In this document: positions 1-7,116 of the stretch, one piece after another
Layout: the number at the start of each line of letters is the position of its first letter
How positions within the stretch are numbered: position 1 is the stretch's first letter
NCBI GenBank assembly: GCA_944321515.1
Contig: CALULO010000002.1
Location: forward strand, 1 to 39,162
From: an uncultured Atopobiaceae bacterium
Lineage (GTDB): Bacteria > Actinomycetota > Coriobacteriia > Coriobacteriales > Atopobiaceae
Length of the DNA: 39,162 bases
Direction of reading: 5' to 3'
Position numbers and translations under genes: made by a program
The notes under the pieces: generated by a model
Seen by the model: only the letters and a program-made list of their open reading frames with translations
Database searches by the model: none
Told to the model about the DNA's origin: nothing

Positions 1-42
1 AGGAAGAAGGGCGTGAAGGGAGCGAAGAGCGTTGCTGCCTAG
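1..42 (+). CDS. possible C-terminal end of an upstream gene (partial)
   Basis: Frame 1 is open from the first base and ends at TAG 40-42, giving a short, very basic tail (RKKGVKGAKSVAA). Such a Lys-rich tail is plausible for a protein C-terminus, but 13 codons cannot identify a gene. It would converge on the truncated regulator at 39-563 and overlap its stop codon by a few bases, which may mark a recombination joint. The frame could also be open by chance. Confidence 0.25.
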   Translation, partial: RKKGVKGAKSVAA

Positions 43-563
43 GCTAGCCCCTTGTCACACAAACTACCGAAGCCTCCGTTTTCTAGGTGGTAGGAGAGAC
101 GATGGCCTGTGACCTCAACGTAGACGATGGCGTTCAGTGACACGACGCGCATCCCGTCCTCCGTGGGGACAACCACGGAGCGCCCCGAGTTTTGCTTGAT
201 GGCGCGCAGGGCGCGGTCTAGGTTCATGGACAGGTTCCCCCAGCTTACAGGCTTGACTATGAAACCCGTTGCGCCCACCTCGTAGCCCTTGACCGCGTAC
301 TTTGCGAGGTTGGTGACAAAGATGAGAGGGGTCTCCTCGTCATAGACGCGCATGAGCTGTGCTGCCTCCATGCCGTTGATGCCGGGGAGATCAATGTCAA
401 GCAGAACAAGGTCGTAGTGGCTCTTGTCGGAGAGCATGTCCATGGCTGACTTAAGCCAGGTGATTTGAAATTGCTCGTCGTGGGCCTTTCCGTAGCGGCC
501 GATGCACTCAATGAGCCGGCTGGCCTCGTCTGGCTCATCCTCAACGATGAGAGTTCTGTACAT
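39..563 (-). CDS. LytTR-family response regulator, C-terminally truncated
   Basis: This is a cytoplasmic response regulator of 174 aa. The receiver domain fills about residues 1-120: acidic pocket EDEPDE, phospho-acceptor Asp in LLDIDLPG, conserved Thr in FVTN and Lys in VKPVSW. A LytTR DNA-binding domain begins at about residue 128 (RSVVVPTEDG, IVYVEVTGHRLSYHLENG), but stops after the first strands with an unrelated tail (GSLCDKGLA). Roughly 50 residues of the usual ~100-residue LytTR domain are missing, so DNA binding is probably lost. I chose ATG 563 because GGAAGGGA lies just upstream and the receiver domain begins there; the longer in-frame start at 710 adds non-conserved sequence. No partner kinase lies nearby. 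It could be a pseudogene. Confidence 0.8.
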   Translation of the reverse strand: MYRTLIVEDEPDEASRLIECIGRYGKAHDEQFQITWLKSAMDMLSDKSHYDLVLLDIDLPGINGMEAAQLMRVYDEETPLIFVTNLAKYAVKGYEVGATGFIVKPVSWGNLSMNLDRALRAIKQNSGRSVVVPTEDGMRVVSLNAIVYVEVTGHRLSYHLENGGFGSLCDKGLA

Positions 564-577
564 GTCATCCCTTCCCT

Positions 578-600
578 CGGATATGAACGAGTCATATCCG
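578..600. promoter_or_regulatory. 9-bp perfect inverted repeat upstream of the LytTR regulator
   Basis: CGGATATGA (578-586) and TCATATCCG (592-600) form a perfect inverted repeat with a 5-base spacer. It ends 15 bp upstream of the regulator start, next to its ribosome-binding site. It could be an operator for autoregulation or an mRNA hairpin limiting translation; the sequence does not decide. A second inverted repeat, CCGTTTT (617-623) with AAAACGG (636-642), lies a little further upstream. Confidence 0.45.
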
Positions 601-844
601 TCCCTGTTCAAGCATACCGTTTTACGTTCACCGGCAAAACGGCACCGCCCGTCGGTAGAAAACGCCGGATTGCGTTGCCGTTTGACGGGTCTGTGCGACC
701 GATGCGCCACAAAACGGGCGGTTCAGGTCAGAAGCACATTTTGCGAGCTACGTCGGATTTGAATGGTCTCAATCGTTAAGGAAACGCCACGCATCCGAAA
801 CATAGAGAAAGGCGGTGCGTGGCGGCAGAAAGGGAGGAGAACTC

Positions 845-1306
845 ATGAAGAAGCAAGCACTGCTGGTAGGCGCCCTCGCGGCGACGCTCGCCCTGCCGCT
901 CGTTGGCTGCGGCGGTACACCGTCGGACGGGACCACGTCGTCTAACGGGGACGGTGCCCAGGCTGAGCAGTCTGGGGACTTCGACGCCGTCGAGGCCTAC
1001 TGGGGGCAGTGGAGGGGTTCGGTTGCGACTACCGAAACGACTGTCTATGGCAACGAGGGCAGCATCGAGCCGATGCTTGACGTCAATCTTGAGCAGGACG
1101 GCACCTGCACCGTTGAGCCCCTCGAGGCTCACGCTGACCTGCTGACCGACGAGGGGACCTGGGAGGGCACTGAGTCCGAGATTACTCTGCACCTCTCCTC
1201 TGGCGATATCGTGCTCACCGTAGTTGATAGTGTGACCTGCGAGGCAGACGCCGCTGCATTCGGCATTGCCGACTTTGACACAATTAGCTTCGACTTCTTT
1301 GGTTAG
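845..1306 (+). CDS. small secreted lipoprotein, function unknown
   Basis: The 153-aa protein has a lipoprotein signal peptide: MKKQ, a hydrophobic stretch and the lipobox LVGC near residue 21, so it should be lipidated and held outside the membrane. A Ser/Thr/Gly-rich acidic linker follows, then a compact beta-rich domain with the motif GTWEGTESEITLHL. The lipoprotein at 22028-22987 carries a similar GTWEIKDETTLTLTL segment, so the two may share a lipocalin-like fold. ATG 845 is chosen because GGAGGAGA lies a few bases upstream and the signal peptide starts there. It sits just before the GH3 genes and might work with them, but no function can be assigned. Confidence 0.85.
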   Translation: MKKQALLVGALAATLALPLVGCGGTPSDGTTSSNGDGAQAEQSGDFDAVEAYWGQWRGSVATTETTVYGNEGSIEPMLDVNLEQDGTCTVEPLEAHADLLTDEGTWEGTESEITLHLSSGDIVLTVVDSVTCEADAAAFGIADFDTISFDFFG

Positions 1307-1314
1307 GCGCAAAG

Positions 1315-1343
1315 GACCAATTTGAGCAAAATCGAAATTGGTC
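1315..1343. terminator. hairpin between the lipoprotein and the GH3 pseudogene
   Basis: GACCAATTT (1315-1323) and AAATTGGTC (1335-1343) are a perfect 9-bp inverted repeat with an 11-base loop. It starts 8 bp after the lipoprotein stop and ends 39 bp before the next start. There is no downstream T-run, so it may be an operator rather than an intrinsic terminator. Confidence 0.45.
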
Positions 1344-1382
1344 GGGGTTGATTTCGAGACTGGGCATGTACAAGGAGATAAG

Positions 1383-3720
1383 ATGAACAACATCTCGCGT
1401 AGAAACTTCCTTGCCGCCTCCGCAGTGGCTGCGGGTCTTATGGGCCTTGCTGGTTGCAATGGCGTGCAGGCGGGGGGCGCCGATGCTGCGGTGCCTGCGG
1501 CAGACAGCTATCCCATCGATCCTGACGGCGAAGGAACTGCCGCCAAGTGGTCATCTGAGGAAACGCGTGACGGTTGGACGCGGGTTACCAACCCGGACGG
1601 AGGAAGACTGGCGTCAGCCTGCGGAGGATCGTGCTGCTGCTTTTTCGGCTAGCCTTTCAGACGACGACTGCATCAAGCTTATGTTCCATGGAGGAGCTGC
1701 CGATACCTCTGAGGGCGCCTCTGATCCGGATTTTGGCCTTGTCAGAGAGGGGTCTCGTGCGGGCGTCTCGCGTCTTAGCTCTGATGAGGAGTCGTATCCG
1801 ACTGACATTCGATGGATTAATCAGGTTCAGCAAATTTGCGAGGAATCAGAGCTTGGCATCCCCTACCTCAATTCTACGGATCCGTATTCCTCCCTCGGGA
1901 TTCCCACCGGTCTTGGACTGGCCTCGCTGATGGACAAAGACCTTTGGCGTAAGGCTGGCATGTGGACAAGTCGCGCATGGCGTTCGACTGGCGTGACCAT
2001 CGAGCTTGGTCCCCAGATCGATCTCTACACGCAGCCCACGACGGTGCGCCTTAATGGCGCTGAGTCAGAGGACCCAGCTCTTACCCGTGATTTCGTTCAG
2101 TCCTTCTGCGCGGGAATGCAGTCCACGTGGAATGATAACGAGGCAACTGATGACCAGGGATGGGGCGATGAGTCTGTCGCCGTTATGCTAAAGCACTTTG
2201 TGGGAGCCGGCGCCATTGAGACGGGCGGCAACGACCACACCCTTGGTGCGAAGTACGACGTTTTCCCGGGCGACAACTACAAGGCTCACCTCCTTCCGTT
2301 CCTTGATGGGGGTCTGCACCTTGATTCTCTGACCGGTCAGATGGCAGCAGTGATGCCAAACTACGGAATTGCTTTCTCTGAGGATGAAGAGTACGGCCCG
2401 CTTGTTGGTGGAGGCTTCAACGGCAAGCAGCTTTCCATTCTGCGTAATGCTGGATGGGATGGGATGATATGCAGCGATTGGAACATCCTTGAGCCCATGC
2501 AACGAGGACTTGATGACCTTACCCCGTCGGAGCGTTGCAAGGTCATGTTTGAGGCGGGTGTCGACCAGTACGGAGGGAAGTACTATTACGACAACTGTGG
2601 CAAGCCTGCCTATGACATGATAGCCGAGGAGTCTGGCCAGGAGGCAGCCTCTGAGCTTGTGCACGAGTCTGCCCGGCGCATCGCAAAGGTTATGCTTGAT
2701 GTCCAGCTGTTTGATCAGCCTTATTGCGACAGGAGTATTGCCAAGGCGGTATTTGAGTCGGAGGATGCGAAGAACCTGGCGAGCGAGATTAACGATAAGC
2801 GCATCATCATGCTCAAAAACGCTGGCGGGATAATTGCGGAAAACGGTATGTCCGGTAAGCCGAAGGTCTATATTCCGGTAACCATTGATTCGACCGGCGC
2901 CGTTGCCGCCCCCTGTGTTGATGCCGATTTGGCGGGCGAGTACTTCGAAGTCGTTACCGATAGCGTTGGGGAGCCAAGTGGTGAGGCTGACAAGAACGGT
3001 AACCCCACGTATCAGGAAAGCGATATTTCTCGTCTGAGTGCCGAGGATCTTGCCGACGTTGCCTTTGCAATCGTTAGGGTCAAGAACCCGCAAGATCATT
3101 ACAACGGCTTCTCCGGAGGCACGGATGCCCCGCGGTTCCTGAGCGAGCCGGGCGGTCCGATGGTCTATCGTCCCATTTCGCTGCAGTATCGTCCATACAC
3201 GGCAGATGGCCCCAACGTCAAGAAGGTCTCCCTTGCTGGTGATCTTCAGGAGGATGGGAGCAGGGTGAACTGCGCGCACTATGGGCAGACGACTTATGCG
3301 GACAATGAGTCTGATCTTGACCTTGTTATCAATACGAAAGAGAAGCTTTCCGACGGTACAAAGCTCATCCTGCTTGTCGAGGCCGACCACCCGATGATTT
3401 TCTCGGAAATCGAACCCTATAGCGATGCGATTCTGATGTCTTGGGAGCGCACTCCGGATGAGTCTTTCCTTCACATTATTACCGGAGCCTCGGAGCCCTA
3501 TGGCCTTCTCCAGTACCAGATGCCAAAGGATATGGATACCGTGGAGGCCCAGCTTGAGGATGTGCCTCGCGACATGGAGCCCTATACCGACTCCGAGGGC
3601 AACACGTACGACTTCTGCTTCGGCCTCAACTGGTCCGGCGTTATCGATGACGAGCGCGCCCAGACCTACAAGGCCAACCCTCTCACCGAGCCGGAGACCG
3701 AGGTCAAGGCAAGCGAGTAG
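1383..3720 (+). pseudogene. GH3 beta-glucosidase-like Tat lipoprotein, frameshifted
   Basis: From ATG 1383 (AAGGAG upstream) the reading frame encodes a twin-arginine signal, SRRNFLAAS, running into a lipobox, LAGC, so the ancestor was an exported lipoprotein. This frame stops at 1652. The rest of the enzyme continues one base ahead from about 1597 (EDWRQPAEDR) to 3720. The downstream frame is a standard GH3: KHFVG near 2191 and the catalytic nucleophile in CSDWN (Asp codon 2476-2478), followed by a C-terminal sandwich domain. The stretch usual between the signal region and EDWR in this family is absent, so I infer a frame-disrupting deletion near 1600 rather than a single-base error. Codons here are less GC-rich than in the neighbouring genes, suggesting transfer or relaxed selection. 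The product is probably not made full length. Confidence 0.75.
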
Positions 3721-3758
3721 CGGCATGAAGTCACGCTTGGCGTAATGGGCCAATCGTT

Positions 3759-3803
3759 GAAAGTGCGTCTCCTCGGGTGACTGGGGTGACGCACTTTCTG
3801 TTT
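3759..3803 (+). terminator. intrinsic terminator after the first GH3 gene
   Basis: GAAAGTGCGTC (3759-3769) pairs perfectly with GACGCACTTTC (3788-3798), with an 18-base loop and a short T-rich tail. Confidence 0.65.
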
Positions 3804-3944
3804 CCAGACGGTTGGGTGCTATGCCGTCGGCTTCCATCCCATGCAGTTCACGTCTCGAAATCGACAGGTTGAGCGGGGCTGTGCGTGCGGCTGCATGATT
3901 CCCGTTAGATGTACCCAGTCGTACCTGCAATAGAAGGAGTTAAC

Positions 3945-6908
3945 ATGGCTGACAAGAAGCCTAAGAAGCAACCAAAGCGGATGACGCGCCGCGGCTTCGT
4001 CGCAAGTGGCGTGGGCGCCGGCGCCCTGGTGGGCATGACCGTTGCCGCCAACGTGGGCACCAACATGTTCAAGTCCGCGCTCGACCACTACGTGGGAAGT
4101 GGCGAGACAACAATCACCAACGCCCCCGGGTCCGAGAACTGGGACACTGCCTACTACGACAAGCAGTATCGTGGGCGCGGTGCGGCCACGGAGGATGCCA
4201 AGAACGTCGTAATTGAGATCGAGGGCGAGGGTATCGTCCTGCTCAAGAACGACAACAACACCCTGCCCCTCGCCTCGGGCACACAGGTCAGCCTCATCGG
4301 CCGCTATGCCGCGGACCCCGTCTACGGCGGTGCCGGGTCGGGTACCGTTGACCCCAACGACTGCACGACCCTCCACGACGGGATTGCCGGCTCCGGCCTC
4401 GTTGTCAACGACACTGCCTTCAACTGGATCTCCGAGAACTACGAGAACTATGCCAAGGCCAACATCACGATGGACAACCCTGCCACGGCAACCTACTACA
4501 TCGGTGAGATTCCTTGGGCCGACTATAGCGCGGAGGCCCAGACCTCCATCGCCGGGACCACCGCGCTCGTCGTGATCGGCCGCGGCGGCGGCGAGGGCGG
4601 CGACCTCTCCACCGACCTTCTCGGCACGCTCAACGACGGCAACCACTCTGAGTTTGTGGCCAACGCGGAGACCGCCAACTATGCTGAGGGCCAGCACGAG
4701 CTCGAGCTCACCGCCGAGGAGCGCGACCTCATCTCCGCCGCTAAGGCGGCCTGCGACAAGGTCGTCGTCCTCTACAACGGCTCGACGCCGCTTGAGATGG
4801 GCCCGCTCATGTCTGGCGAGCTCGCGGTCGACGCTATCCTTGGCATCGGCTCTCTGGGCGCGTCGGGCGCCACGGCGGTCGGCCAGGTGCTCACGGGCGC
4901 CATTAACCCTTCGGGTAAGACTACCGATATCTGGGCGGCGGACTTCACCGCCGACCCGACGTTTGGTAACTTCGGCGGCAAGCACTACACGGACGTGACC
5001 GACTACTATCCCACGAACTACAACGGCAGCGTTGCCGATGCCACGGCCTACTTCGTTGAGTACAAGGAGGGCATCTACTTCGGCTATCGCTACTACGAGA
5101 CCGCGGCGGCCGAGGCGGAGGCCGGCAACTACGACGGCTTCAGCTACGATGACGCCGTCGTCTTCCCGTTTGGCTACGGCCTCAGCTACACCACGTTCGA
5201 CCAGACCCTGGACTCCTGCGAGGTCGCGGACGACGCCGTGAACGCGGCCGTCACCGTGACCAACACGGGCTCGGCTGCCGGCAAGTGCGTCGTCGAGCTC
5301 TACTACTCTGCGCCGTACACCCCGGGCGGCATCGAGAAGAGCGCCGTCGTCCTGGGCGCCTTCGGCAAGACCCAGGTGCTCGAGCCCGGTGCGTCCGAGA
5401 CCGTCGAGCTCTCCTTCCCCGTGCGTGACATGGCCTCCTGGAGCTCCGAGCAGGGCTGCTACGTGCTGGACGCCGGTGACTACGTCATCAGCCTGCGCTC
5501 CGACTCCCACACCGTGATCGCCGAGCAGACCGTGACCCTTGAGGAGCAAACCTACACTACGGACTCCGCCACCGGCAACGAGGTCGCCAACCGCTTCGAC
5601 GACATGACCGAGTACATGGAGGCCAACTGCGAGAACCTCTCTCGCGAGGACTTTGCCGGGACGTGGCCTGCCCCCGCAGCTGACAAGACCGCCGCTGAGT
5701 GCGGAATCACCCTCGAGGAGTACGACTACAGCCAGCACCTCGGCGACGAGCCCATGCCCACGACGGGGGCCGACAACGGTGTCTCTCTCATCGACCTGCG
5801 CGGCAAGGACTTCGACGACGAGATGTGGGACCAGCTCCTCGACGAGCTGACCGTGGACGACATGACCACCATGCTCAACGACTGCGCCTACAACACCCCC
5901 GCGATCTCCCACATCGGCAAGCCCGCCACCTCCGAGCCCGACGGTCCCGCCGGCTTCACCTCGCTTACCGGAGCCACCGGCAACTGCGCCTACTGCTCCG
6001 AGTTCGTCATGGCGCAGACCTGGAACACCGAGCTCATGTACCGCATGGGCCAGATGATCGGCCAAGAGGCGCTCGCGTCCGGCTACAACGGCTGGTACGC
6101 GCCGGCCATGAACACGCACCGCAGCCCCTTCGCCGGCCGCAACTTCGAGTACTACTCCGAGGACCCGCTGCTCGCAGGTAAGATTGGCGCTGCCGTCGTC
6201 TCCGGCGCGGCGAGCAACGGCGTGTACGCGATGGTCAAGCACTATGCCCTCAACGACCAAGAGTCCTATCGTATCCAGCACCTCTGCACCTGGGCCAAGG
6301 AGCAGGCGGTGCGTGAGATTTACCTGCGCCCCTTCGAGATCACCATCAAGGAGTCCTCGACCGAGATGAAGTACATCTCCGATGACCAGGGCACCGTTGA
6401 GACGGTTACCATGCCGGGCTGCACCGCGATGATGAGCTCGTTCAACTACATCGGTACCAGCTGGACCGGTGGCAGCCATGCCCTGTGCACCGAGGTTCCG
6501 CGTGACGAGTGGGGCTTCACCGGCTGCATCATCACCGACTTCAACCTCTACGGCTACATGGACAAGAACTGGGGCCTCGACGGCGGCACCGACATGCACC
6601 TCACCTACGCCGCCATGACCCCCGCGTTCCAGGGAATCGGCGAGGCGTCCGTGGTCGCGCGTCTGCGCGAGGCTTCGCACCGCGTGCTCTACACCGTCGT
6701 CAACTCCAACGCGATGCAGGGAATGGCCCCGGGCTCCACGATCACCACGAGCCCCTCGCCCTGGCAGTACGGCGTCTGGGGGGCAAGCGCCGTCATGCTC
6801 CTAGGCGCTGCCGCGCTCGGTGCGCGCTGCTACCTCGGGGCGCGTCGCAACAAGGAGCTTGACGCCGCCGAGAAGGGCGAGAAGGACGCCGCGGCCAACA
6901 AGGAGTAG
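3945..6908 (+). CDS. membrane-anchored GH3 beta-glucosidase with permuted domain order
   Basis: This 987-aa glycoside hydrolase family 3 protein probably releases glucose from beta-glucosides at the cell surface. It starts with a Tat-type signal (MTRRGFVASG) and ends with a transmembrane helix (about residues 939-965) and a charged tail, so the enzyme should face outward. The domain order is reversed from classical GH3: the C-terminal sandwich domain comes first (GIVLLKNDNNTLPL, about 93-390; FPFGYGLSYT near 407), then an Fn3-like domain (about 420-530), then the catalytic barrel (about 630-930). The barrel carries KHYALNDQES (Lys765) and the nucleophile Asp865 in IITDFNLYG. This permuted layout is known in gut bacterial GH3 enzymes. 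ATG 3945 has AGAAGGAG upstream; the alternative start at 3909 is less likely. Codons are strongly GC-ending, unlike the preceding GH3. Confidence 0.92.
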   Translation: MADKKPKKQPKRMTRRGFVASGVGAGALVGMTVAANVGTNMFKSALDHYVGSGETTITNAPGSENWDTAYYDKQYRGRGAATEDAKNVVIEIEGEGIVLLKNDNNTLPLASGTQVSLIGRYAADPVYGGAGSGTVDPNDCTTLHDGIAGSGLVVNDTAFNWISENYENYAKANITMDNPATATYYIGEIPWADYSAEAQTSIAGTTALVVIGRGGGEGGDLSTDLLGTLNDGNHSEFVANAETANYAEGQHELELTAEERDLISAAKAACDKVVVLYNGSTPLEMGPLMSGELAVDAILGIGSLGASGATAVGQVLTGAINPSGKTTDIWAADFTADPTFGNFGGKHYTDVTDYYPTNYNGSVADATAYFVEYKEGIYFGYRYYETAAAEAEAGNYDGFSYDDAVVFPFGYGLSYTTFDQTLDSCEVADDAVNAAVTVTNTGSAAGKCVVELYYSAPYTPGGIEKSAVVLGAFGKTQVLEPGASETVELSFPVRDMASWSSEQGCYVLDAGDYVISLRSDSHTVIAEQTVTLEEQTYTTDSATGNEVANRFDDMTEYMEANCENLSREDFAGTWPAPAADKTAAECGITLEEYDYSQHLGDEPMPTTGADNGVSLIDLRGKDFDDEMWDQLLDELTVDDMTTMLNDCAYNTPAISHIGKPATSEPDGPAGFTSLTGATGNCAYCSEFVMAQTWNTELMYRMGQMIGQEALASGYNGWYAPAMNTHRSPFAGRNFEYYSEDPLLAGKIGAAVVSGAASNGVYAMVKHYALNDQESYRIQHLCTWAKEQAVREIYLRPFEITIKESSTEMKYISDDQGTVETVTMPGCTAMMSSFNYIGTSWTGGSHALCTEVPRDEWGFTGCIITDFNLYGYMDKNWGLDGGTDMHLTYAAMTPAFQGIGEASVVARLREASHRVLYTVVNSNAMQGMAPGSTITTSPSPWQYGVWGASAVMLLGAAALGARCYLGARRNKELDAAEKGEKDAAANKE

Positions 6909-6954
6909 CCGCCGTCTGCCAATGACCTAACGCCTATCATGACCTTCCTCCCGG

Positions 6955-6989
6955 GGCCGGCCCGCCACGTGCGGGCCGGCCTCCTTTTG
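6955..6989 (+). terminator. intrinsic terminator after the GH3 gene
   Basis: GGCCGGCCCGC (6955-6965) pairs with GCGGGCCGGCC (6971-6981) around a 5-base loop and is followed by TCCTTTTG. A copy of the dispersed 11-mer, in reverse orientation, lies just downstream at 7006-7017. Confidence 0.85.
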
Positions 6990-7073
6990 CGGGTCTGGGG
7001 TGCGGGTTCTTCTCGCCTCTGGGGCCGCGCGTTCGGTCATGGACGGGACATATGTATATTCCTAGCGAAAAGG

Positions 7074-7095
7074 GGGTATTAGGTCAGAGATACCC
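7074..7095. promoter_or_regulatory. inverted repeat in the ATPase 5' region
   Basis: GGGTAT (7074-7079) and ATACCC (7090-7095) form a short inverted repeat 22 bp before the ATPase start. It may be an operator. The AT-rich stretch CATATGTATATT just upstream is the likely promoter region, although no clear -35 element is visible. Confidence 0.3.
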
Positions 7096-7116
7096 ATTCG
7101 AACAAGAAAGAGGATC

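Noticed and set aside
1590..1615. Programmed ribosomal frameshift joining the two GH3 frames
   Set aside because: No slippery heptamer or stimulatory structure is evident, and expected family residues are missing at the junction, which fits a deletion better.
3819..6680. Long antisense reading frame opposite the GH3 gene (also opposite the ATPase and helicase)
   Set aside because: GC-rich coding DNA leaves long open frames on the other strand. The translations are low-complexity Val/Gly/Arg/His-rich and lack domains.
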